Shown here: positions 23,284 to 33,443 of the stretch, piece by piece | Layout: every line of letters starts with the position of its first letter | Numbering within the stretch: the stretch's first letter is position 1 | From: Mactra quadrangularis | Taxonomy: Eukaryota; Mollusca; Bivalvia; Venerida; Mactridae | Direction of reading: 5' to 3' | DNA length: 64,000 nucleotides | Assembly: GCA_025267735.1 (NCBI GenBank) | Contig: CM046307.1 | Span: 53,997,395 to 54,061,394, forward strand | Notes under the pieces: model-generated | Told to the model about the DNA's origin: nothing | Database searches by the model: none | What the model saw: only the letters and a program-made list of their open reading frames with translations | Made by a program: the position numbers and the translations under genes

Positions 23284-24567
23284 TAAACGTAAATAAAGAA
23301 GCTTGTCAAACTACATTGATCACTTGCAATTATCAGATATCATTTGTCTTCTAAGTTATGTTAATACCTGATAACAATAATAATAACTTAATCATTATTG
23401 AATCTCCTCCCTCTTGAAGTGCCATTGTGGAACTAAACTACACATGTTAGTGTGACAACGTCTGCCTACCAGTTTTACCTTGCCATTGAGTCACACAAGT
23501 TTCATCTAAACTGTTGTAACTATGAGGCACTTTCTTATACACGTTTCTGCATTGCAATACATATTGATATAAAATACTGACAATTAATCAAGCAACAAAT
23601 CAATAAATATTTATAATTGCTTGTTAACCAGACTGCAATAAACAATCTCTCCATCAGGTACATGCATCTTTAATTCCCTACAGTGCTAACATGCTCGACT
23701 TTCACACTCTTCTACCATATAAAAATCTTATCTTTTCTCTTCACCATCAAATATTTAAAGATTCATTAATAAACATGCAGAATCACTATATGGCGGATTA
23801 TTCAGTTGTAAATGATTAATTTGTAATAAAATTTTAGTTGCGTATTTGTAAGAATATGGAAAATATTGGAAAATGAAATATTTTAGTCCATTGGGTTAGA
23901 TAATGGTTACGATAAAAAATCTATTAGATTCTAAATGAAAGCAATTGCAAACTAATTGATTTCACGAAAAAGCAATATAGAAGAATATGAATATTCTATT
24001 ACATTTGTGGCATTATGACATTTATACATGTATGATTACAGAACAAAACAGCACACCATTCACAAAAAATACGAAGAAAAGTTATCGTAAGTCATTTCAT
24101 AATTTTGCAGTTCAAAGTCAGAAGGAAAATATAAAAAATATGATATGATATCTAAAATGTATTCAATATTCTACCTAATTCAATAAATAAAAAACAAATA
24201 CAATGTATTTGGAATTGATTGGCCAAACAATTACCGTGTTGTTAATGTTTTTGCTTTTGACTTACGATGATATTTATCGTAAGATTTTTGCGTGAAAATC
24301 GCCACAGGACGGACAGAACTCAACTTTATTTCCTCAAATCAAGTAATATCATACTTACTCGATATTTGTTCGATTATCCCCGTGCATATATACGGATGTT
24401 TCTTTTATCGAACGTGAGTACAGAAGTACTGAAAAAATATTTAAATCAGTGGGGTTAATGTATGCACCACTGGCAGTTGTATAACATTTAACAATACATT
24501 GTATCCTCGGCTCAGGGCAAGTTTCAGAATTTTTACAAATACATGATAGATAGTTTTATTTATTCCA
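23284..24567. other. AT-rich DNA, no gene seen
   Basis: No supported coding or RNA gene. Confidence 0.35.
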
Positions 24568-24570
24568 TAA

Positions 24571-24796
24571 GGCCACCACATGTTGACCATATGTTCTACG
24601 GATTTTTCTGGGGGAAAAATGCGGCGAGCGAGCGAAGAAAAATGTTTTAAAAAAGTCTTTATTCACTTGATTTATATAGCGGTTTGACCAAATTTTTATG
24701 GGCAAGCGAGGAAATAAAAATATTTTTTTTGGTAAAAAAGCATCACAATTAAGGTGCGAGCGAATCCATAGAACATATGATCAATTTGTTGAGGCC
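24571..24796 (+). mobile_element. Harbinger-like MITE, copy 1
   Basis: Terminal inverted repeats of about 35 bp begin GGCCACCACATGTTGACCAT and end ATATGATCAATTTGTTGAGG then CC. The 3-bp duplication TAA lies at 24568-24570 and 24797-24799. A 3-bp TWA duplication is typical of PIF/Harbinger. Subterminal GCGAGCGAGCGAAG motifs and a central TATATAGCGGTTTGACCAAA block are shared with copy 2 at 37213-37439. Confidence 0.85.
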
Positions 24797-24799
24797 TAA

Positions 24800-25237
24800 T
24801 ATTTACAAATGTATGAGGACAATAATGCCTGATAATAGATGTTCATCAAGTTGAACCTTATTTTATAATTGTCGGGCTTGTTGACAGAATTTTAAAAACA
24901 AAATCTGTAAATACCTTAATTAAATTATTATTTCTTTAAAGCATGCACTGTCGTCGTTTCTCAGTCATTACACAATTATCATTCAATTTGTTCCCATTTG
25001 TGAAACATTATCATCATTTTGACAGATTTTCAACAATTTTGACAAGAAAATAACTTGTTGTTATAACAAATTGAAAACACAATATTCAAACGCGAGAGAA
25101 AAATGTTGTTTTAAACACTAAAATTGACCATTAAATGCTTTAGTGCCGAACAATAAATCTATCATAACTTTAAAACATGATATTGTAAATTCTATGTTGT
25201 AACTCACTCCAAGAATCCAATACATCTCTTAACGGAG
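24800..25237. other. AT-rich DNA upstream of the putative promoter
   Basis: No feature recognised. Confidence 0.35.
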
Positions 25238-25268
25238 GCTGTACTCTCTCCCAGTACAGCGCATGCGC
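25238..25268 (+). promoter_or_regulatory. hairpin plus NRF1-like palindrome, putative core promoter
   Basis: GCTGTACT at 25238-25245 is exactly inverted at 25253-25260. It runs into the palindrome GCGCATGCGC (25259-25268), followed by AG. GCGCATGCGC is the consensus of nuclear respiratory factor 1, which typically binds TATA-less promoters close to the transcription start. It lies 132 bases upstream of the putative start codon at 25400. Both the motif and its position support a promoter here. Confidence 0.55.
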
Positions 25269-25399
25269 AGTAAGAACATCTCTATTCATATCGTTACGAG
25301 CAGACGATTTGTGTTTTAACTCATAGAGGCAAACCTAGCTTGTTGACCTCACAAAATATGTGACCTTTTCTGAGAAAAAACTTAATTCTCGGTCAAAAA

Positions 25400-25478
25400 A
25401 TGGCCTACGTTTGGATTTTAAATGGATATTTATTAATTCTTAGTGCTTTGTGTTTATTATGGATACACACAGACGCTG
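25400..25478 (+). CDS. putative first coding exon: signal peptide of a secreted or membrane protein (partial)
   Basis: An ATG in good context (AAAAAATGG) opens 26 codons plus one base and then meets the consensus splice donor G|GTAAGT at 25478/25479. The peptide MAYVWILNGYLLILSALCLL continues with WIHTDA. It has a short n-region, a hydrophobic core of about 15 residues and a polar end with a plausible signal-peptidase site after THR/ASP-ALA. The intron is in phase 1 immediately after the signal peptide, the usual arrangement in genes for extracellular domains, which are often carried on symmetric phase 1-1 exons. The NRF1-like site is 132 bases upstream. The next exon was not found, so the mature protein is unknown. 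It is too short to judge by codon usage; the case rests on the combination of promoter motif, start context, hydrophobic profile and donor. Confidence 0.55.
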
Positions 25479-25716
25479 GTAAGTTTCTAATTATTACTGT
25501 TACCGTTGACCTGAGAAAGTTTTCTAACTTTGTGTAGCACAGCTTATGATAGCTTTACGGGGTGTATACTCTCTTATACTTATGTTATATGTATCTATGA
25601 GAAAATTTCTGTTGGCCTCGAACTAACTTTCCAGAGCTTTCTTATTCAAAGAGTTGATACAAGTAAAAACGACAATTCTCTTATTATCATGATTGATTAT
25701 TATTAATATTGCTGTT
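25479..25716 (+). other. putative intron 1, start
   Basis: Starts GTAAGTTTCTAATT, a near-consensus donor. The acceptor was not identified and the intron may run for many kilobases. Confidence 0.4.
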
Positions 25717-25735
25717 AGATAGATAGATAGATTTA
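25717..25735 (-). repeat. AGAT tetranucleotide run, possible LINE 3' tail
   Basis: About four AGAT units are followed by TTTATTTGTGATGC. Read on the minus strand this gives AAATAAATCTATCTATCT, a tail typical of some invertebrate non-LTR elements. No coding part of such an element was recognised next to it (25736-25830), so this is tentative. Confidence 0.35.
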
Positions 25736-27967
25736 TTTGTGATGCTTTTTATAAATTTTACAAATCATACAAATATTTAACAATAACATAATAACAATAA
25801 TATGACATAAGATATTGTGAAATGAATTATATCCAACGTCCTGAATCAGTGAGCTAGGTTGTTAGATTAAGAGTATAGTCATTGTTACATTGATTACTTT
25901 ATATCAAGTTTTTTACCCTAAAACAGGGCGTTGTATTTCTTGTGTTCATTTTTTGTGATTAAAAAACTAATATTGAAAACAATGAGTGTTAATTAAACGT
26001 AGTTAATCCACTTGAGTACAATATCATTAAAACATTTCTCTGGAGTGCAAAGTTTGCATTAAAAAAAAAAAGAAAACAGATGCCCCAAGCTTTAAACTGC
26101 TCATTTTTCACTGCAATTTTCTGTCATGATTTAATTAAAATACATTAACACAAATCTCCTGTCACGATTGAACATCTTGAGCATTTTCATGAAATTACAA
26201 CAGGTACTGCCATGCATTGAACTGTATTTTCAGCTAATGAAATAAGGCTGTAGCTTGAGGACATTTGCGTCTATTACATGTTTAAAGATTACCATTTAAG
26301 CAAAATTGTTACTAAACATAAATTAGTTTGTTTTTTAATACTCTCGTCATTAATGATTATATTACGAGACTTTTTTCTGGATTATGCAAACAAACCTGAG
26401 ACAGAATGAACGTTATTATGTTATGAGGAGATATGTAGTTAAGTGCTGGGGCTCGCGCCTAGGAATTTAAATGGTTCGTACCCATCCGTGTAGCAGTTTT
26501 TTATTTCTTATATAAGAATTGTTCCTGCGGTTGTGTTTCTCATTCAGGTAAGAATGAGTACATATGATGACTGTTTAATATCAAGCATGGCATCATTGCT
26601 GCTTGCTAAAAGCCTCTAAGAGGTTGAATGATAGATATCTAGTATCCAAGGTGCATTGACCAGGTTAAGTTGATGAAAGTTGGTTAATGCATTTATCAAA
26701 CACCTGCTTAAATATGCCAACTTATAGCTGACGCTAGACAAAAAATGCAACAGGGATTAGAAAAAATCCATGTCAAGAATAGTGTCCACCTTTAAGATAT
26801 GTGTGGAGGGGTGGATTTTTTACCGAGGGGGTCAATTATGTCCTTAACTCCATTTTCGAACACTAAAAGAAGACACTGACTGGTATTTTCTTTGTTTGTA
26901 TAGACAGAAACAAGTGGTATAAAAATCTTGAAAGTTTGATGTTTCTATCTCAAGTGTTTTAAGGTAGAAGATATTAATATCTACCATTAACTCTAGGTGT
27001 GGTGTATGATAAAAACATAACCTGTTTCCTGTACCAACATTCATCATGAGGAACGTGTAATTATTCTAGATTAGAATCTTCTCAAGGGAGATTCATTTGG
27101 TATGTGGAATTTATAGCTCTTCAACCGCGGAGATTGAAAAAGTCGAAAAATCGCGCGAAATATGAGTCAATTTGGTTTTTAAACAGTTTGGTGTAATTTT
27201 AAGACATTTTATGAGTTTTATGTACTTAATGTATTTGAATATTGCAGTAATGTTGATAAGCAATTGCTCGAAAGGAATGTTTAACTCGTCGATTATGAGT
27301 TTTCGAATCAAGAATGCAAGGGTAGCAGCACGTGACTCAGTTAAAACACAGGTTCTGGAGATTATCCAGGAAAATATATGCTAAAACCTAATTGTACCGT
27401 TCTATTCCGGAGTAAATGATAAATCGCTTTGGTAAACACAGATGCTTTTCATTTATTTATCATTATCGTATGTAATCTACAACAAATGTTGGTTTTTACA
27501 CACAGACATACGTATCTCTACATGAAGACTGTTTCTGACTTCTCACATAGGGTCTATAGATAATAGATTAACCATCGTTCTGAAGTAAAATATCAGGGTG
27601 CTATAGTTGCATTCTGCTAGCTGTCCCTTTTCTTACCCCCACTCGCTCCTTTCACATCCTGCAAAATCACAACTAGTGTATAGAAAGTGTAGCACTTTAC
27701 ATACATTTCATTTAAGTACCATTACTATTTCTTTTTTTTTCCTTTTTTTATTTAGTTTTTTTGATACGTTTTATTGAACTGTCAGTGGCACAAACAATTA
27801 TCCCCCTGATTTAATTGCTTACTTCAGAACCTCTATACTTACTATCCATAAAACTAGATATCCGAGTATTCAGTTAAGTTGGGTCAATGCTTGCTTCACT
27901 GACAGTTGAATAAAAACTAACAACAACTTCTATACATAACCCTGTATATGTAGTTCACAATAATTGA
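25736..27967. other. AT-rich DNA, no gene supported
   Basis: A degenerate tRNA-like segment (B-box-like GGTTCGTACCC near 26473) may be an old SINE. Overlapping short frames at 27111-27384 on both strands have no motif. Confidence 0.35.
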
Positions 27968-27971
27968 CCTG

Positions 27972-28392
27972 GCCCCAGTTTCACGAAAAAAACTCAACTT
28001 TGTACTCAAACTCAATCTTATGTTTTGATCATTATTTTACTTATTTAATAAATCTTACAACAAATGAAGTATCATTTGAAACCCTAAAAACGATTTTAAA
28101 AGTGTATTGTATAAAATAAAACTGACTTACATATTTGGATAAGGTTTAATTTTATTGTATTGATTTGAGTCTGTTAATGAATTGTCGAGTTTAGTCTCAA
28201 GTGAAAATTGAGTTTGTGGCTTTAATTTTATAATCAAACCAATGATATTTTATGTTCAGACATTGTATCTATTATCATTATTATTATCATCTAATATTAG
28301 CCATTCCAAATACATTGACATGCTATTTAGAGACCAAAACACTTGAGACTGTTATTGAGTTCATACTTAAGTTTTTTTGTGTGAAACTGGGC
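27972..28392. mobile_element. MITE with GCCCCAGTTTCAC inverted ends
   Basis: The left end GCCCCAGTTTCACGAAAAAA pairs with the right end TTTTTTTGTGTGAAACTGGG then C. Further ACTCAA motifs inside the left end pair with TTGAGT motifs inside the right end, so the inverted repeat is over 50 bases, imperfectly. CCTG flanks both sides (27968-27971 and 28393-28396) and may be a 4-bp duplication. It is non-coding. Confidence 0.7.
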
Positions 28393-28396
28393 CCTG

Positions 28397-29450
28397 TCCA
28401 TGTAAATACATTTATTGAAGGTTGAGCACTATATGAGATGATGACCATTAGAGTCAATTCTAGAATTCTATCGACGGAAAAAAGACGCAATATAAAGAAA
28501 ATTTTGGGCTAGTTAAAATTGAACTCGTCTTCTTACTAAAGTTTTGCTATAATAAACGTAAATGACGCCTTATTGATAGTCATAAAACATGGGAAATATT
28601 GAAATTTCGGGCTACTGGTAAAATATTTCTTGCCTTCATACACGTATTTAAGTTTTAAGTCTACACGTTAAACATAAAAGGACAAGAAATGAATATAAAT
28701 TACCAATTTTCCAATCATCTGTATTCTCTTGTATAAAATAAAACACTATCAGAGAGACTGCCAGTAAACCAATATTATTGATACTATAGTACTCTACAAT
28801 ATCAGCAATTGGGGGTTATACAGTAAGCGTGCATGGGGTGGGAATCAGCCGTCACCGCGGAACTCAACAATTTATTACTGGACAGTAGGTCATGTAAAGA
28901 CCAAAATTTTATAGGACCAAACGAGGTCTTAGAGGACCGGAGACATTTTACATAGTTGGACGAATTGAAAACTGTGTAGATGAGATCAAATTTTAGCACT
29001 ATCCGCCCTGTATACCTGCATATCTTGACAGACCTTCTATTTTTTTACTGGATTTGTTCGTCCGTCCGCAATGTTTTGCGGTGACTGGGGATCAGGTTTT
29101 TTCTTAAACATTTATGTTATTCTTAAAACTCGTACACACATGTACAACTTTTAAAGTGTTTAAAGCTATACCTGACGATATACACTGTGTACACGGTATA
29201 TAGTGTTACCTGAGAAAAAGTCATTCATGTTGTAATGATAATCATTTCCTAAGGGAAATGTAGGAATATATTTTACCAAATGTCTTAAGAATGCGCTCAA
29301 TAGAATGTGAGGTCATTAAATTTGTATACATTTTAAAATGTATATAGTATAATTTAGTCAATTATAACTTTATATTATTTACAGTCGGTATTTAATAATA
29401 ATATTGTAGTTATGGCACCTTAATATACTTAGAAAAACACAGACTGACTC
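28397..29450. other. AT-rich DNA, no gene seen
   Basis: A 65-codon minus-strand frame at 28802-28999 has no motif. Nothing else was recognised. Confidence 0.35.
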
Positions 29451-29458
29451 CCTTATCT

Positions 29459-29538
29459 CATTCTCGTACCCAGAGTCTAGTAGGATTCTCAATACTAGCT
29501 AGTTTTGAGAATCCTACTAGACTCTGGGTACGAGAATG
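29459..29538. mobile_element. 80-bp near-perfect palindromic micro-element with 8-bp target duplication
   Basis: CATTCTCGTACCCAGAGTCT begins a 34-bp arm whose exact reverse complement ends the element, and the centre ACTAGCTAGT is itself a palindrome. Only one T-T pair next to the centre breaks full symmetry. The direct repeat CCTTATCT lies at 29451-29458 and 29539-29546. An 8-bp duplication indicates a hAT-type transposase acting in trans. Confidence 0.9.
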
Positions 29539-29546
29539 CCTTATCT

Positions 29547-31498
29547 CTATCTGATAAATACATAAAGCTCCGCCCCCTGCCGTGAAAGGATATTCCACTC
29601 ATACTGTTAAGAAGCTTATTATTTTGTCTTTCCGGTACATTCCAAATACCAGTTAATACATTTTATTTATTTGATTATACGTCTCGTGGTCCCCTTTTTT
29701 CTTTTTCCTCTCGGAACTTCGATTATCACATTATTATATACACGCTATGTTTTCATTTATTTTTTCCTTGATAAATTTGGTATAGTAGCAGACTTTAGAT
29801 TTGATTAATGTTTTGTTTTAAGAAATAAAATACAAACTAGAACTATAGGCACGCTGTTTAAGACATTATATGGCTATTATTTTATCATCCACAGTCTGGA
29901 GTCGGTGTATTTATTAGAGTTTATTTTCAAGAAAATGTTCACTTTAAATTCGAAGTACGTTTACAACTATAATGGAATTACTATAGCTATATGTCTTAGT
30001 TAAACATGATATATGCGGGGTAGCTTTTAAAATAAGATGTATAAAACGTGAAAACGTATTCTGGAACTTTAGAACTATTATATAATTGATGAAGAAAGTC
30101 TTGCGGAGGAATGCCACTGAATGTACACATTTGTTAAAGATGCTAGTCTATAGTTAAGCTTTTGTGAATGCTTATTCTCCAACAACAGAGCTCATCAACT
30201 TAATGATCTAATCTTGAAAACCACGTGGTGGCTATGACCCGGAAATTAACATTGGTCTTAATTGTGATCGAACCAAGGATCTTTTTTGCCATAAGCAGAC
30301 AATTCACCAGGGAAGCATATCATCGAAAATATTACGATAATCAAACTATTTCATAATATTGGCATAAGGACGCCATAAAGCTAGTTTGGAGGCTAGGTTG
30401 TACGAAAACCGTGCCATACCTCAGCTTACCAAAGAAGTTTTATCCATGTTTAACTTTCTATTCAACCCTTCTGTCATTACATAATGCCTTTCAATGCAAT
30501 TCCTTTCTTTATAATAATAAATACAGGTAAGTAATGTATTAAATATTATTTTCTTTTCATGTATTCAATATACTTTACCGTCTCATATGTCTTCTAATGC
30601 CATTGTGTAGATTTTATGGAAATACAATTAGAAATGATTTATATACATTTTGTACAAGCTATTCAACTTTGCTACCTTCAATGAATGCAAAGCATTTACC
30701 CTTCCTTCGTTGCGCAATAGATGAAACGATGCTATATCATCTCGACTATTGTATTTGCAAACATTGCATTTTACGTAGAATACGAAAATTACTGATGTTA
30801 TACGAACCAATCTTATCTTCTTGAGTTTTATATTATATTTATTTTACGAAACATACGAGAACACCCGATGTTCGACGAACCAGTATTACATTTTGTATCA
30901 TCTCGACTATTATATTTAAAACATCTATTTTACGACGCATACGGAAAACCCCGATGTTATACAAAACAACCGAATTATTCTCGGCTATTTCCAAATATTG
31001 TATTCTTAAGGATACGATAATAGCCGATACTCACGAATAGTATTATTTTCTCCGGTTTTTGACGAAGACATGTTGACATCGACAATGTCACTACCAGATC
31101 TCATTGTCTCTCAGGCCATTATCAATTACAATGCATAAATCTAATATCAGGAAAATAACTGCCGCAGGGTACATCGTATAGTACTGGAAAATACTTAAAT
31201 GTCTCATGTAACTTAGTTCTTAGCATGCATGGTGAACGATACTCACGCCTGTGTAGATGCTTGTAACTCTCAGGACGGTGCCACTGAGTTCAGCCTTAAT
31301 TTGAATGTCAGTGCCCCTGAGGGTACAAAATTTTAATTGGAATCAATGCAAAATGAACAACTTATTTTATTTTCAACTTTTTCTCAAGTGATTTTCTAGT
31401 TAAATAGGGTTTTCTTAAAATTAAAACTAAAGTAATTAAAAGTAGGATGTAATCTTTCAGATCTATTCAATCTTTAACATGTACAATTCATTATAAAA
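29547..31498. other. AT-rich DNA, no gene supported
   Basis: Two opposed frames at 30597-30824 have no motif. A B-box-like GGTTCGATCA on the minus strand near 30263-30274 may be a decayed SINE. Confidence 0.35.
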
Positions 31499-31500
31499 TA

Positions 31501-31719
31501 CAGTGCCATTCAAAAGTTATTTGTCAAATTAAATTTTGACAAAAAGTTATTGCCTATACCGCTAGTAAGTTTATCATAATGAAAGCTTATTCATATAATA
31601 TAGTTTAAATTATATACTGTTACATGTAACTTCTTCCATCAAGTGTTGGTTTTAGAATTTGATCAGATGATTCTTTGTTGTTTTTTCTTGTGTAAATCGG
31701 TACTCTTTTGATGGTACTG
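31501..31719. mobile_element. Tc1/mariner-like MITE
   Basis: The ends CAGTGCCATTCAAAAG and CTTTTGATGGTACTG are inverted (revcomp CAGTACCATCAAAAG). The dinucleotide TA flanks both sides (31499-31500 and 31720-31721), the signature duplication of Tc1/mariner. The interior of 219 bases has no coding capacity. Confidence 0.8.
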
Positions 31720-31721
31720 TA

Positions 31722-32488
31722 TACTGCAAATATTTAAGTTTAATACTTTTGAAAATTATCTTGTCCTTCTCGGGGCATTATATTCTTCATGCAGGCATAT
31801 GAAGTATTTTAATGATCAACTCGACTTAATGATCTTTTATATCTACATGTATTAGTTGCCTATTCATTATGATGTTAAATAATGTAAAAAAAACTATTTT
31901 AATGAATCCTTAGTGTTACATTTGATTATGGTGTTTTAGGAGCTGATTTAACTACCATAAGGCTCCATATAGCTTCGGTCTTATATTTATCCCTTAGAGT
32001 TTTCTAGTTTAAATTTAAGAAGCTATATAAAGGTCGCCACACGATACACTAATTGGCATTAATCTATAAGCAAATATCCTGAAAGTTATAATTTAATGGT
32101 ATTTATCCTGTATTACTGATGCTAGTGGCATTAACTGACCTAATACTTAAATCAGGTTACTGTAGACAAAATATTGATGAAATGATAAACAGCGTACAAT
32201 CTCTACTCGAGGAAACAAAACAAAACATATTAATATAATGCGCGTATAAATCATATTATGTATAATCATAGATTAATTATGACCTGTATATACGCATAGA
32301 CTCACCGCCAGATAACTACACGATATTCATTAATTAAAGATAACATCACTGTTTGTCTTATGCTATTAAGATAACTGAATAAGTATTAAGAATAATGATA
32401 AGACAGGAAGTTATAATCATATCATAGCAATACATCTGTTAGAGAAACAGATTCTGTCTGTAGTCAGTTAAGTTCCAATATTAGCTCC
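31722..32488. other. AT-rich DNA, no gene seen
   Basis: No feature recognised. Confidence 0.35.
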
Positions 32489-32496
32489 ATTAGAAC

Positions 32497-32916
32497 TAGG
32501 GCTGTCACGATACGCCAGAAGCGTACCGCAATATATTTGCAATATGCTGTCGTCATATCGCGATACGTACCACGATATATTGTGGACTTTCAGATTCTTT
32601 GTATCTTCGCTGTATTTAACAGAAAAATTGCAAATCTTATATGCAGCTACTAATAGAATCTAGCCTCATTAAGTATTTACGGCCATTTAGGACTGAGACG
32701 CGTTCCAATCGGTTAAATTCTTGCAACTTCAGGTTAGATGGATTGAACACTGGAAAAACTGACGTTTCGCTACTTTTATTTTCCGAAGGGAAGAATTTTC
32801 TTATGAAATAAAAAATATCGCCAAATACTGGTACGTTAAAATCGTATACCGCGGTACGTATTGCTGAAGCTACGTATTGCAATATACCGGTATACCGGTA
32901 TATCATGACAGCCCTA
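32497..32916. mobile_element. hAT-like MITE, TAGGGCTGTCACGATA ends
   Basis: It starts TAGGGCTGTCACGATA and ends TATCATGACAGCCCTA, a 16-bp terminal inverted repeat with one mismatch. The 8-bp duplication ATTAGAAC lies at 32489-32496 and 32917-32924. Subterminal zones contain repeated CAATATATT, GATACG and CGGTATAC motifs. The 89-codon minus-strand frame inside is a shadow. Confidence 0.92.
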
Positions 32917-32924
32917 ATTAGAAC

Positions 32925-33036
32925 CGATCTTGAAATGTTAGAAGTCTTTTTTCAAATTTAGAATTTGGACTTAAATGTCGTCAAAAACCGCATTTTTTGC
33001 TGTAACAAGATAGTCTTTGTAGTTAAACGGCACGGT
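32925..33036. other. short AT-rich spacer
   Basis: No feature recognised. Confidence 0.35.
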
Positions 33037-33043
33037 ATTACTA

Positions 33044-33391
33044 ATGGCGAGTATAACTAGTGGGAAAAGACGTGCAGGTGGACAGCGGAAACGTTTCAAG
33101 GACAGCTTGAAAGTGTCATTCAAAGCTCTTGGCATAGGTGTAGATTCCTGGGAAGAGCTGGCACAGAACAGACCGGCTTGGCGTGGAGCCACACACAGGG
33201 GATCAGTGTCTGCAGAGACAAACCGTCTGGAGGAGTGCCGGAAGAAAAGGACGCTTTGCAAGACCAGGGCAGCAAGCATCTCAACTACAGCTACTGACCA
33301 CTGGTGTCCCGCCTGTGGCAGATACTTCCAAGCCCGCATTGGCCTGACTAGCCACCTGCGGGTACACAGAACCCAGTCGACTACAACCTAG
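33044..33391 (+). pseudogene. LINE reverse-transcriptase C-terminal fragment with C2H2 zinc finger
   Basis: This 115-codon frame is the C-terminal tail of a LINE polyprotein. Visible blocks are GGQRKRFKDSLKVSFKALG, then SWEELAQNRPAWR, then a C2H2 finger CPACGRYFQARIGLTSHLRVH with C-x2-C-x12-H-x3-H spacing at about residues 88-108. This order is familiar from endonuclease/reverse-transcriptase LINE proteins, where the finger follows the RT domain. The RT and endonuclease domains are absent. The apparent start codon at 33044 lies in the 12-bp target duplication, so it belongs to the host target site and not to the LINE. There is no reason to think the fragment is expressed. Confidence 0.8.
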
Positions 33392-33431
33392 TGATGTCCG
33401 TGGTCCTCATCGACAACGATGGACGAACAAC
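33049..33431 (+). mobile_element. 5'-truncated LINE 3' end with 12-bp target duplication
   Basis: The 383-bp insert is flanked by the direct repeat ATTACTAATGGC at 33037-33048 and 33432-33443. It contains the C-terminal end of a non-LTR retrotransposon protein and a 3' untranslated part ending near GATGGACGAACAAC, without poly(A). Truncation at the 5' end is the usual outcome of incomplete target-primed reverse transcription. The intact 12-bp duplication and open reading frame suggest recent insertion. Confidence 0.85.
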
Positions 33432-33443
33432 ATTACTAATGGC

